Shown here: positions 15,634 through 23,298 of the stretch, piece by piece
How the letters are laid out: each line of letters starts with the position of its first letter
Numbering within the stretch: the first letter of the stretch is position 1
Assembly (NCBI GenBank): GCA_018970865.1
Contig: JAGWVN010000021.1
Span: 1-43,927, forward strand
Direction of reading: 5' to 3'
Origin: Betaproteobacteria bacterium
Lineage (GTDB): Bacteria > Pseudomonadota > Gammaproteobacteria > Burkholderiales > Burkholderiaceae_E
DNA: 43,927 nt
The notes under the pieces: generated by a model
The model's database searches: none
What the model saw: only the letters and a program-made list of their open reading frames with translations
Told to the model about the DNA's origin: nothing
Made by a program: the position numbers and the translations under genes

Positions 15634-16879
15634 ACTGCCGGGTGCGGGTGGGGATCTGGTTGAAGGGCAGGCCGCGGTCGGCGCGCATGTCGGCGGGCAG
15701 GCCCAGCACCCGCTCGGCGATGATGTTGCGCAGGATCTCGTCGGTGCCGCCCTCGATGCGGGTGGCCGGCGAGCGCAGCAGCATGGCCTGGAAGCGACCG
15801 GCAGCCTCGACCATGGCCGGGTCGGTCATGATGCCGGCCTGCCCCTGGAGATCGAGCGCGAACATCGCGATCTCCTGAAGGGTCTGACCGGCCACCAGCT
15901 TGCCGATCGAGTTCTCGGGCCCCGGGGTCTCGCCGCGCGAGAGCGCCGAGATGCTGCGGTAGGCGGTGTAGCGCAGGCCGCTGGTGCGCACCGCCCAGGT
16001 GGCGAGCCTGGAGCGCACCGCGGGGTCATCGATGGCCAGCCCGTTGCCGGTGTCGAACTGGCAGCAGAAATCGAGCAGCTCGGGAAAGCCGGTGGGCATG
16101 CCCGCGCCGATGGACAGGCGCTCGTTCATGAGCGTGGTGAGCGACACCTTCCAGCCCTGGCCGGGGGTGCCCAGGCGCTGGTCATCGGGGATGCGCAGGT
16201 CGGTGAAGAAGACCTCGTTGAAGCCCGACTGGCCATTGACCTGCTTGATGGGCCGCACCTCGATGCCGGGGCTCTTCATGTCGATGAAGAACATGGTCAG
16301 GCCATCATGCTTGGCCACGCCCGGGTCGGTGCGGGTGAGCAGGATGGCATGGTCGGAATAGTGCGCGCCGCTGGTCCAGATCTTCTGGCCATTGACCACC
16401 CAGTGGTCGCCCTGCTTCTCGGCGCGGGTGCGCAGGCCGGCCAGGTCGGAGCCGGCCACCGGCTCCGAGAAGAGCTGGCACCACACCGACTCGCCCGAGG
16501 CGAGCGGCGGCAGATAGCGGCGCTTCTGGTCCTCGGTGGCGTAGGTCATCATGGTGGGCGCGCACATGCCCTGGCCGATCAGGAAGGGCGAGGACAGCTT
16601 GCTGTAGACGCCCTCCTCCTGCTGCCAGATCACCCGTTCGATGGGCGTGGCGCCGCGCCCGCCGTACTCCCTGGGCCAGTGCAGGCAGGCCCAGCCGCCG
16701 TCGTACTTGCGCTTCTGCCAGGCCTTGCCGGCCTTGAGCACATCGCCGCTGCGCAGCGCGGGCTGGCCGAAGCCGGCCGCCTCGAGCTCGTCGCGCAGTT
16801 CATGCGGGGCATTGGACTGGATCCAGTCGCGGGCTTCGGCGCGGAAGGCGGCTTCCTGCGGGGTGTCGGCGAAGTTCAT
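15632..16879 (-). CDS. Acyl-CoA dehydrogenase, catalytic-type subunit
   Basis: Acyl-CoA dehydrogenase (415 aa) introducing a double bond with FAD. Family signatures: LFSEPVAGSDLAGLRTRAE (136-154), WVVNGQKIWTSGAHYSD (160-176), and RIEGGTDEILRNIIAERVLG near 374-393 with E376 at the usual catalytic place. E253 in NERLSIG matches the alternative catalytic glutamate position of isovaleryl-CoA dehydrogenase and the steroid FadE26-type enzymes. It follows, on the same strand, a second shorter acyl-CoA dehydrogenase lacking these glutamates. The pair resembles the heteromeric ACADs that act on bulky, side-chain or cyclic acyl-CoAs. Confidence 0.92.
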   Translation of the reverse strand: MNFADTPQEAAFRAEARDWIQSNAPHELRDELEAAGFGQPALRSGDVLKAGKAWQKRKYDGGWACLHWPREYGGRGATPIERVIWQQEEGVYSKLSSPFLIGQGMCAPTMMTYATEDQKRRYLPPLASGESVWCQLFSEPVAGSDLAGLRTRAEKQGDHWVVNGQKIWTSGAHYSDHAILLTRTDPGVAKHDGLTMFFIDMKSPGIEVRPIKQVNGQSGFNEVFFTDLRIPDDQRLGTPGQGWKVSLTTLMNERLSIGAGMPTGFPELLDFCCQFDTGNGLAIDDPAVRSRLATWAVRTSGLRYTAYRSISALSRGETPGPENSIGKLVAGQTLQEIAMFALDLQGQAGIMTDPAMVEAAGRFQAMLLRSPATRIEGGTDEILRNIIAERVLGLPADMRADRGLPFNQIPTRTRQ

Positions 16880-16901
16880 GGCGGTGCGGGTCCTGGCGGG
16901 T

Positions 16902-16913
16902 CGCGATATCGCG
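16902..16913. promoter_or_regulatory. Perfect 12-base palindrome before the acyl-CoA dehydrogenase
   Basis: CGCGATATCGCG lies 23 bases upstream of the acyl-CoA dehydrogenase start, in the 114-base gap between the two dehydrogenase genes. Its position suits an operator or internal promoter element, but a chance palindrome in GC-rich DNA cannot be excluded. Confidence 0.3.
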
Positions 16914-16993
16914 GTGTATCGGGAGGTCGGTACGGGCTTGCGGCTGCGGTCAGGCTGATGGGAGCTTTCGGGCGCGGATCGGTGGGAAACCGT

Positions 16994-18127
16994 TCAGGCG
17001 GCGCGGGCCTCGCGCAGGCGCTGCACCAGCCGGTCTTCCCAGACCGAGAGCGCGCCGAGCGAGACCGCCAGCAGGTTGGAGCGGCGATAGTAGAGGTGGC
17101 AGTCGAACTGCCAGGTGAAGCCCATGCCGCCGTGCACCTGGATGTTGTTGCGGGCGCAGTGCTGGAAGGCCTGCGTGGCGCTCACCCGCGCGGTGGCCGC
17201 GGCCTGCGGCAGTTCATCGGCGTCATTGGAGAGCGCCCAGGCGGCGTAGTAGGCGTTGGAGCGCGCCAGCGTGGCCGAGACATACATGTCGGCGAGCATG
17301 TGCTTGATGGCCTGCATCGAACCGATCGGGCGACCGAAGGCGAAGCGTTCGAGGGCGTAGTCGCGGGCCATCTCGAGCGCGCGATCGGCGCCACCGATCT
17401 GCTCGAAGGCCACCAGCACCGCGGCGCGATCGAGGACGCGATCGAGCAGCGCCCAGCCCTGGCCGGGCTCGCCCAGCGGCTCGGCCGGAGCATCGCGCAG
17501 ATCGATGCGGGCATGGCTGCGGGTGGGGTCGATGGTGTTCACCGCGGTACGCGTCACGCCTGGCCCGGTCAGATCGACCAGATAGAGCGAGAGCGCGGCC
17601 GATCCGGGCGCGTCGATGGCCGCCACCACGGCGAAGTCGGCGATGTCGCCGTCGGCAACCGCGGCCTTGCTGCCGCTCAGGCTGACTCCGCCGCTGCCGC
17701 GCGTGGCCAGCGTGGCCACGGTGCCGGGGCCCACGCGGCCGGGGCTTTCGGCGAGCGCCAGGGTGGCGATGCTGCGGCCGGCGGCCAGACCGGGCAGGCG
17801 AGCGGTCTTCTGGGCCTCGGTGCCGGCCAGCAGGAGGCACTCGGCGGCCAGCGCAATGCTCGTACCCCAGGGCACCGGCGCCACCGCGCGGCCGAGCTCC
17901 TCGGCGATCACGCAGGCCTCCAGATAGCCCGCGCCCAGCCCGCCATACGCCTCGGGAATGGAGGCGCCGAGATAGCCGAGCTCGCCCAGCGCCGCCCACA
18001 GCGCAGCGTCGTGCGACTGCGGCCCGTCGAGCACGGCGCGCACCGCATGGCGGTCGCAGCGATCGGCCAGGAAGCGGCGTACCTGCTCCTTGAGCTGCTT
18101 CTGGTCGGCGGAGAAATCGAATTCCAT
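16994..18127 (-). CDS. Acyl-CoA dehydrogenase-like protein, probable non-catalytic partner
   Basis: A 377-residue acyl-CoA dehydrogenase-fold protein. The N-terminal helical domain (SADQKQLKEQVRRFLADRC), the GYLGASIPEAYGGLGAGY segment and the C-terminal ERFAFGRPIGSMQAIKHMLADM helix are all present. The middle beta-domain is reduced: the usual TEP.GGSD flavin motif reads LAESPGRVGPG. The region where catalytic Glu normally stands reads VHGGMGFTWQFDCHLYYRRS with no Glu, and the alternative position has Ala (A235). Such proteins often form alpha2beta2 complexes with a catalytic ACAD, here probably the product of the downstream gene on the same strand. Confidence 0.88.
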   Translation of the reverse strand: MEFDFSADQKQLKEQVRRFLADRCDRHAVRAVLDGPQSHDAALWAALGELGYLGASIPEAYGGLGAGYLEACVIAEELGRAVAPVPWGTSIALAAECLLLAGTEAQKTARLPGLAAGRSIATLALAESPGRVGPGTVATLATRGSGGVSLSGSKAAVADGDIADFAVVAAIDAPGSAALSLYLVDLTGPGVTRTAVNTIDPTRSHARIDLRDAPAEPLGEPGQGWALLDRVLDRAAVLVAFEQIGGADRALEMARDYALERFAFGRPIGSMQAIKHMLADMYVSATLARSNAYYAAWALSNDADELPQAAATARVSATQAFQHCARNNIQVHGGMGFTWQFDCHLYYRRSNLLAVSLGALSVWEDRLVQRLREARAA

Positions 18128-18336
18128 GACGCGGCCTTTCGGAAAGAGGCTTCGATGGTAGTGCAGCCGCAGCGGCGCTGGCCCTGCGCGCGCGATGGCG
18201 CGGGTCCGAAAGCCCGGTCAGGCGCGAGCGCGCTGACCGGCGCGTGCGCCTGATTCCGATCGGTCGGCCGCGCTTTTGCGAGGGCAGTGCGCGCTCACCA
18301 TAATCAGCCGCAGCCGGGCGCGGCCCGGCATCCCGC

Positions 18337-18379
18337 GGCCGGCGGCTTGCCGGCCCCATTCCTCGGGGCGCTGCGCCCC
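18337..18379 (+). other. Two tandem GC-rich hairpins in the leader of an SDR gene
   Basis: GGCCGGC-GGCTT-GCCGGCC (18337-18355) and GGGGCG-CTG-CGCCCC (18365-18379) are two perfect stem-loops 9 bases apart, ending 19 bases before the SDR start. They lie in the 271-base divergent gap (18128-18398), which otherwise shows nothing recognisable. They could modulate initiation or act as an attenuator; no T-run follows. Confidence 0.45.
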
Positions 18380-18398
18380 GCCAACCGACAGGTCCGAC

Positions 18399-19310
18399 AT
18401 GACCCAGAGACTGTGTGAAGGCCGCGTGGTGATCGTCACCGGCGCGGGCCGCGGCATCGGCCGCCAGTACGCCCTGATGCTGGCCGCCCACGGCGCCCGC
18501 GTGATCGTCAACGACCTTGGCGGCGCGCGCGACGGCACGCCCGACCAGGCCGAGGAGCAGCCCGCCGAGGCGGTGGTGCGCGAGATTCGCGCCGCCGGCG
18601 GCGAGGCGGTGGCCAACCTCGAGAGCTGCTCCGACTGGAAGGCCGCGGGCCGGCTGGTGGAGCAGGCGGTGGATACCTTCGGGCGGCTGGATGCGCTGGT
18701 GAACAACGCCGGCATCCTGCGCGACCGGATGCTCACCAACATGACCGAGGCCGAGTGGGATGCGGTCATCAATGTGCACCTCAAGGGCACCTTCGCGCCC
18801 ACCCACCACGCCGCCAACCACTGGAAGAACCGGCACAAGGCCGGCGAAACCGACCTGGCAGCGCGCATCATCAACACCACCTCGGTGTCGGGCGTGTACG
18901 GCAACATCGGCCAGAGCAACTACGGCGCGGCCAAGGCCGGCATCGCGGCCATGACGATCATCGCCGCGCGCGAACTGCAGCGCTACGGCATCACCGTGAA
19001 CGCCATCTCGCCGCATGCCTACACCCGCATGACCGCCGACCTGGGCAACCCCAGCCCCGAGGACATCGAGCGACGCGACCCGCGCTGGATCGCGCCGGTG
19101 GTGGTCTGGCTGGCAAGCCGGCACAGCAGCGCGGTCACCGCCCGGGTGATCGAGGCCGGTGGTGGGCACCTCGGCATCACGCAGGGCTGGCATCCCGGGC
19201 CGAGCGCGCCGCAGGTGGCCGATCCGGCACAGGCGGGCGCAATCCTCACCGATCTGGTGGCGCGGGCGCAGCCGAACATGGGCATGAATGGCAGGCCGTC
19301 GCCAATCTGA
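18399..19310 (+). CDS. SDR-family 3-hydroxyacyl-CoA dehydrogenase-like protein
   Basis: SDR of 303 aa resembling the dehydrogenase unit of peroxisomal-type multifunctional enzyme 2: TGAGRGIG (14-21), VNDLGG with D39 (NAD+), NNAGILRDRM (102-111), and S162, Y175 and K179 (YGAAK). The NNAGILRD run and the tolerance of an acidic insertion near 45-55 are typical of that subgroup. The ATG at 18399 was preferred over upstream in-frame codons because the conserved fold begins there. It is divergent from the acyl-CoA dehydrogenase pair and could carry out the third step of the same beta-oxidation-like sequence. The C-terminal 60 residues are extra and lack a clear domain. Confidence 0.88.
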   Translation: MTQRLCEGRVVIVTGAGRGIGRQYALMLAAHGARVIVNDLGGARDGTPDQAEEQPAEAVVREIRAAGGEAVANLESCSDWKAAGRLVEQAVDTFGRLDALVNNAGILRDRMLTNMTEAEWDAVINVHLKGTFAPTHHAANHWKNRHKAGETDLAARIINTTSVSGVYGNIGQSNYGAAKAGIAAMTIIAARELQRYGITVNAISPHAYTRMTADLGNPSPEDIERRDPRWIAPVVVWLASRHSSAVTARVIEAGGGHLGITQGWHPGPSAPQVADPAQAGAILTDLVARAQPNMGMNGRPSPI

Positions 19311-19346
19311 AGCAGCGGGTCGGCGCTGCAGCCTCCCCACCCCCGA

Positions 19347-19883
19347 ATGAGTCACTCCATGACACAGGTTCAAACGACGCAACACCTCAACCCGGCATCG
19401 TGCCGCATCTCCCGCAGGCTTCTCATGGCGGGAGTTCCGGCGGCAGCGGGCCTCGTACTGCTGCCCGCGCTCGCGGTCGCGCACGATCACCACGGCAAAG
19501 GGCACGATCATGGCCACCACTGGCACGACGACGATGGTTTCAGCGTCGGCGGCCGCCCAGGGCGTGACTGGTACAAGCTGGCCGAGGCCCACGCCGGCAA
19601 GCTGATCGACCGCGACGAGATCGATGTCCGCACCGACCGGGCCTTCACCGCAATCCGTCTGCGGGTCTTCGAAGCACCGGTGGAGATCAACTCGGTGCGG
19701 GTCTATTTCCGCAACGGCGAGAACCGCAACCTGCCGGTTCGCCAGCACATCGAGCGCGGCGGCTCAACACGGGTCATCGACCTGCCCGGCGAGCGGCGGA
19801 TCATCTCCAAGGTGGTCTGCTGGTACAACACCCCGGCCTCGGCGCGTCGCGATGCGAGAGTGGAGATCTGGGGCCATCGCTGA
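19347..19883 (+). CDS. Exported His-rich protein of unknown function, probable Tat substrate
   Basis: A 178-residue protein. Residues 22-45 form a signal sequence with a twin-arginine-like motif (ISRRLLMAG), a hydrophobic stretch and AVAH cleavage region. Directly behind it is a His/Asp-rich stretch (HDHHGKGHDHGHHWHDDD, about 46-63) that could bind zinc, copper or nickel. The rest (80-178) is a beta-rich domain with TAIRLRVFEAPVEINSVRVY and TRVIDLPGERRI, reminiscent of small periplasmic proteins of the YaaI/DUF2541 kind; this last comparison is from memory and weak. The start could also be the ATG at 19359. Base composition is lower in GC than genes to the left. Confidence 0.7.
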   Translation: MSHSMTQVQTTQHLNPASCRISRRLLMAGVPAAAGLVLLPALAVAHDHHGKGHDHGHHWHDDDGFSVGGRPGRDWYKLAEAHAGKLIDRDEIDVRTDRAFTAIRLRVFEAPVEINSVRVYFRNGENRNLPVRQHIERGGSTRVIDLPGERRIISKVVCWYNTPASARRDARVEIWGHR

Positions 19884-19916
19884 GGCAGGCGCGCACGGTA
19901 CAAGCGTGGCGCTGCC

Positions 19917-20009
19917 CTAACCCGGCTCGCCGCCGATCTTGGGTTCGTGCACCAGCGGTTCGGCCGTCCCCGTACGGTCTGCGGCGGCCAGCAGCAGCAG
20001 GTGGGCATT
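19917..20009 (-). pseudogene. Fragment of a LysR-type regulator gene
   Basis: Read on the minus strand, this stretch encodes NAHLLLLAAADRTGTAEP followed by LVHEPKIGGEPG and a stop. The intact LysR gene at 20364 encodes PNHPLAAERTVSFDR followed by LVHEPMIGGEPG at the matching place, and the DNA is also clearly similar (around 19921-19962 against 20666-20707). Only about 30 codons of the effector-binding domain remain, with no HTH domain. It is therefore a remnant, either of a duplicate of ptxE or of a related regulator that was replaced. Confidence 0.7.
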
Positions 20010-20089
20010 GCTCGCGCGCTGGGAAGAGGTGGTGCGCGACACGGGCATCAGGCCGGAGTGAGCGCGGGTTGACCGGCAAACATCCTTGA

Positions 20090-20356
20090 TACAAGGAAGG
20101 GAGCTGGGTCCTGACTTCCGGTTACGAGCTGACGAAAGATCCGATCGGCCAGGCACTCGACCTTCTGCTGCGTTCTCGCCAGATCGCCATGGACCGCGCC
20201 GACCAGCTCCTGCGGGCGCTCGGGGTGTGCGAGGCCGGCAAGGGCAAATTCGTCGAATGCCTCATCGAGCGACTGGCCAATGCGGCAGGCTGCGAGCAGA
20301 TCATGACCATCGATCAGCATGCGGCCCGGCATGCGGGCATGGCGCTGCTTCGGTAG
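20090..20356 (+). pseudogene. 3' remnant of a vapC-type PIN toxin gene
   Basis: This plus-strand frame, open after a TGA at 20087-20089 and ending with TAG at 20354-20356, encodes the back two thirds of a VapC toxin. It contains SWVLTSGYELTKDPIGQALD, then LLLRSRQIAMDRADQLLRAL and KFVECLIERLANAAGCEQIM with TIDQHAARHAGMALLR at the end. That is the usual C-terminus of one VapC subgroup. The N-terminal DTN strand, about 45 residues, is missing and no start codon or ribosome site fits, so the gene is broken. No antitoxin gene remains nearby. It lies between the LysR fragment and ptxE, marking a recombination scar at the left end of the ptx locus. Confidence 0.72.
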
Positions 20357-20363
20357 CCTGGTC

Positions 20364-21245
20364 TCAGGCGGTCAAGCGCTGCTGCCCCAGGAAGGCGGCA
20401 AACCGGGCTGAGGGGACTGCGTCGCGATCAGCCTGCCGTTGCACCACATGAAGCGTCTTCATCAGCTGAACACCCGCCAGGTCGAGACACACCAGCATGC
20501 CCGCCGCGACTTCGGTCTGCACCGCGATTCGCAGCGTGATGGAAACGCCCAGACCGGCCATGACCGCGCGCTTGACCCCCTCGGTGCTGCCGAAGCTGCA
20601 ACGCGCCTGCAACTTGGCCGCCTTCTTGCCGAATGCCTCCCGCAGGAGCGTCGCCGTGCCCGATCCGGGCTCGCCGCCGATCATCGGCTCATGCACCAGG
20701 CGGTCGAATGAGACGGTACGCTCGGCGGCCAGTGGATGGTTCGGCGGCACGATCACGGCCAGAGGCTCATGCCGCCAGGGTACGCCGTGCAGCCCGGTAT
20801 CGGGCGGCATCCACTCGGTGATAGCCACATCCAGCAGCCGGTCACGAACGCGGCGGATCAGCTCGGGATTGGGGTATGTCGACACCTCGATCCCGATCCG
20901 CTCTCCGGGCATCGACGCGGTGTAGCCGCGAACCAGATCGGGCAGCAGATAGGCAGCGATGTTGCCGCTCGCGCCGATGGCAAGGCTGCGCTGATCGACG
21001 GCAACGCGAGCCCGCGCCTCGAGCGCAAGCAGCTCACGGGCGTAAGGCAGCAGCCGGGATCCAGCCTCGGTCGGCATGCTGAAGGGACGGCTGCGGGCGA
21101 GAAGACGCGCGCCAACCGAACGCTCCAGACGCGACACCTGTACGCTGACGCCTGACTGGGAGAGACCGAGACGCTCGGCTGCTGCACCAAAGCTGCCGCT
21201 GTCGACAACGGTCACGAAGCTAAGGAGGCAGCTGAGGTCGATCAT
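20364..21245 (-). CDS. ptxE: LysR-family regulator of the phosphite locus (PtxE-like)
   Basis: LysR-type regulator (293 aa): winged HTH at residues 1-60 (FGAAAERLGLSQSGVSVQVS then RLERSVGARLLARSRP), linker helix to about 90, then the periplasmic-binding-like effector domain (LAIGASGNIAAYLLPDLVRG onward). The ATG at 21245 overlaps the ptxD stop (ATGA), so it is coupled to ptxD. In Pseudomonas stutzeri the ptxABCDE operon ends with a LysR gene, ptxE, directly after ptxD; the same ptxD-ptxE order is kept here. It is the natural candidate to control the divergent promoter at 22241-22389. Confidence 0.85.
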   Translation of the reverse strand: MIDLSCLLSFVTVVDSGSFGAAAERLGLSQSGVSVQVSRLERSVGARLLARSRPFSMPTEAGSRLLPYARELLALEARARVAVDQRSLAIGASGNIAAYLLPDLVRGYTASMPGERIGIEVSTYPNPELIRRVRDRLLDVAITEWMPPDTGLHGVPWRHEPLAVIVPPNHPLAAERTVSFDRLVHEPMIGGEPGSGTATLLREAFGKKAAKLQARCSFGSTEGVKRAVMAGLGVSITLRIAVQTEVAAGMLVCLDLAGVQLMKTLHVVQRQADRDAVPSARFAAFLGQQRLTA

Positions 21246-22240
21246 GGTCTGCGCCGTACCGGGTCGTTGATCGCGCCGTGGGGTCGTTCCCCCCGCAGCC
21301 CTTCGAGCAGATTGACCGCGGCATCGTACTCGATGGCAGCCCGCACCTCGCGAACAGCCGACCCGATGTGAGTCGTGAACAGCGTCTGCTGTGGCATCGC
21401 CAGCAGGCGCGGTTCGATACCCTCGGGTCGATCGGCACGCGCCCAGTCTTCGCATTCGAAGACATCTGCGGCGTAACCACCGAGTTGTCCGTCGCGCAGG
21501 GCGTCGGCAATCGCCGATTCCACGACGACTGAGCCTCGCGCGGGATTCACCAGCAGCGCGCCCGGGCGCAACGAAGTCAGCCAGGCCGCATCGACCATGT
21601 GCAGCGTGCCCGCATCGAGAGGGACGGCCAGAAACACGAACTGGGCTCGGGAAAGCGCCTCCGCCAGTTCTGCGTAACGCGCATTCGATGGCGCCGGCGC
21701 GCTGGACGAGGCGTCGACCATGAGCAGCTCGCAATCGAAGCCGGCGAGTTTTCGGGCGATGGCCCGCCCGACCCGGCCCGCGCCGATGATGGCCACGCAG
21801 CTGCCGTCGAGAGATCGTCCGTAGAAGGTGGGTCGCCATCCCGCGAAGGTGCCCTCTCGCGCTCGTCGGTCCGAGCCGGCGACATGGCGCCCGAGCCCGA
21901 TCGCGAGACCGACGGCCAGTTCGGCGGTTGGTTCGGTGAGCAGGTCCGGAACGATGCTCACCCAGATGCCCCTGCGGGTGCAGGCAGCGATATCGAAGTT
22001 GTCATAGCCCTTGAGGGCGCACGCAATCACCTTGAGCCCTGCGCAGTGCTCGAGAAAGGCCTCATCGATGCAGTCTGGCATGAAGGCCAGCAGGCCGTGG
22101 GCATCGGCTGCGCGGCGAAGCAGTTCGGGTCTGGGCCACGGCTCGTCACCATGATTCGCGTGCAAATCACAGTGTGGCGAGAGCAGATCGAGAGTCTGGG
22201 TGAAGGCGCGGTTGGTGACGACAGCGCGAGGGCGGTGCAT
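21242..22240 (-). CDS. ptxD: NAD-dependent phosphite (phosphonate) dehydrogenase
   Basis: D-2-hydroxyacid dehydrogenase-fold enzyme (332 aa) that oxidises phosphite to phosphate with NAD+. It matches PtxD of P. stutzeri along its length, as recalled: LLAFMPDCIDEAFL, ALKGYDNFD (K77), VPDLLTEPTAELAVGLAIGL, GGYAADVFECEDWARADRP and HIGSAVREVR. The three catalytic residues are present: R235 (NPARG), E264 (FECEDW) and H291 (TTHIGS). The dinucleotide motif is GAGRVG (153-158), and D176 replaces Glu175 of PtxD, keeping NAD+ preference. I chose the ATG at 22240; a TTG 42 bases upstream is in frame, but PtxD alignment begins at this ATG. Ordinary hydroxyacid dehydrogenases lack the PtxD-specific WARADRP and PDLLT.PTAELA segments. 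Confidence 0.88.
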   Translation of the reverse strand: MHRPRAVVTNRAFTQTLDLLSPHCDLHANHGDEPWPRPELLRRAADAHGLLAFMPDCIDEAFLEHCAGLKVIACALKGYDNFDIAACTRRGIWVSIVPDLLTEPTAELAVGLAIGLGRHVAGSDRRAREGTFAGWRPTFYGRSLDGSCVAIIGAGRVGRAIARKLAGFDCELLMVDASSSAPAPSNARYAELAEALSRAQFVFLAVPLDAGTLHMVDAAWLTSLRPGALLVNPARGSVVVESAIADALRDGQLGGYAADVFECEDWARADRPEGIEPRLLAMPQQTLFTTHIGSAVREVRAAIEYDAAVNLLEGLRGERPHGAINDPVRRRP

Positions 22241-22389
22241 GAAGGCAATGGCCGAAAGTGGCGGTATTGGCAGGAAGTGCAAAGCGATTATGAATTGTCA
22301 TCGATTACCGATTCATTTCATATTTTTTCATGATCTCGTAACGGAAGACGCCTACCGTCAACCATTGCCCCATCTACCGCGAGGCTTCG
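22241..22389. promoter_or_regulatory. AT-rich divergent promoter region of ptxD and ptxA
   Basis: The only clearly AT-rich stretch of the right-centre window separates ptxDE from ptxABC. It holds the inverted repeat ATGAAT (22290-22295) / ATTCAT (22311-22316) with 15 bases between, and three copies of CGATT (22285, 22302, 22309). TTGTCAT at 22295-22301 resembles one half of a PhoB box, but the second half at the required 11-base step is poor. A LysR (PtxE) site with overlapping promoters is the simplest reading. The T-rich TATTTTTTCATGAT at 22321-22334 may contribute a -10 region. Confidence 0.6.
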
Positions 22390-23298
22390 ATGACCGCTAT
22401 CGATCACGCAAGCGACACCGCACAACCGCTGCTCGAGGTGCGTGGTCTGGGCGTCGTCTACGGCACGGGCCGGCGGGCACTGCGGGGCGCGAGCCTCATC
22501 GTGAGACCTGGCGAGTTCCTGGTCCTGCTCGGGCCCTCGGGCGCGGGAAAATCGACCCTGCTGCGCGCTGTCAACGGTCTGGTGCCCTGCACCGAGGGCG
22601 CAGTGCACTTCGAGGGGATCGAAGTCAACGGGCGTGGTGGCTTGCGCCGCCTGCGAACTCAAGTGGGCATGATCTTCCAGCAGCACCAGCTCATCGGCCG
22701 TCTCACCGCCCTCGACAACGCCCTCACCGGACGCCTCGGGATGCACGCGGGCTGGCGTGCCTTGTTGCCGATGCGCCGCGAGGACCGACTGGTCGCGCTG
22801 CATGCCCTCGAGAGCGTCGGCCTGCTCGACTGTGCCCTGCGTCGCTGCGACCAGCTCTCGGGAGGCCAGCAGCAGCGGGTTGGTATCGCGCGCGCGCTGG
22901 CCCAGAGGCCCCGGATGATTCTCGCTGACGAACCGGTCGCCAGCCTCGATCCGGGAACGGCTGAGCATGTGCTCGCGCTGATCCACCAGGTGTGCAGGTC
23001 ATCGGGGATTGCGGCGATGGTCAGCCTTCACCAGGTGGAACTCGCCCGCCGATTCGCCGATCGGATCGTCGGGATTTCCGCCGGCGCCGTGGTATTCGAA
23101 GGCCCGGTATCGGCACTTGACGAGCATGCCCTGCGCCGCATCTACGAACGGACCGATGCACTCCCCGCCCGCGAGCAAATTGGTGGATGCGCACCTGCCA
23201 CCAGCGCAGCCGCCGCCTGCAGGCCGTCTGACGACGGAACACCGCTCGGGCATTCCCGCCCCCTGGCTCCCAACCCAAACGACCGAGGTCCACTTTGA
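22390..23298 (+). CDS. ptxA: Phosphite/phosphonate ABC transporter ATP-binding protein (PtxA/PhnC)
   Basis: ABC ATPase (302 aa) that powers uptake. Walker A is GPSGAGKST (48-56), the Q-loop FQQHQL lies at 96-101, the signature LSGGQ at 156-160 is followed by QQR, Walker B MILADEP spans 176-182, and the switch His is H214 (SLHQVELA). [22 protein letters not shown] is characteristic of PhnC-type ATPases. The last 45 residues form an Ala/Pro-rich tail not usual in PhnC (about 260 aa). The stop overlaps the ptxB start (TTGA). With ptxB and ptxC it forms a transporter unit divergent from ptxDE. Confidence 0.88.
   Translation: MTAIDHASDTAQPLLEVRGLGVVYGTGRRALRGASLIVRPGEFLVLLGPSGAGKSTLLRAVNGLVPCTEGAVHFEGIEVNGRGGLRRLRTQVGMIFQQHQLIGRLTALDNALTGRLGMHAGWRALLPMRREDRLVALHALESVGLLDCALRRCDQLSGGQQQRVGIARALAQRPRMILADEPVASLDPGTAEHVLALIHQVCRSSGIAAMVSLHQVELARRFADRIVGISAGAVVFEGPVSALDEHALRRIYERTDALPAREQIGGCAPATSAAAACRPSDDGTPLGHSRPLAPNPNDRGPL

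Noticed and set aside
17223-19748. Minus-strand frame of about 840 codons
   Set aside because: It overlaps three well-supported genes on both strands and shows no family features.
20048-20332. Possible 94-aa minus-strand gene
   Set aside because: It is the antisense of the vapC remnant, whose plus-strand frame has clear VapC similarity.
22238-22282. Upstream TTG start for ptxD
   Set aside because: The extra 14 residues have no counterpart in PtxD, whose alignment starts at the ATG at 22240.
22295-22316. Full PhoB box before ptxA
   Set aside because: One half (TTGTCAT) is good, but the second half at the required spacing matches poorly.
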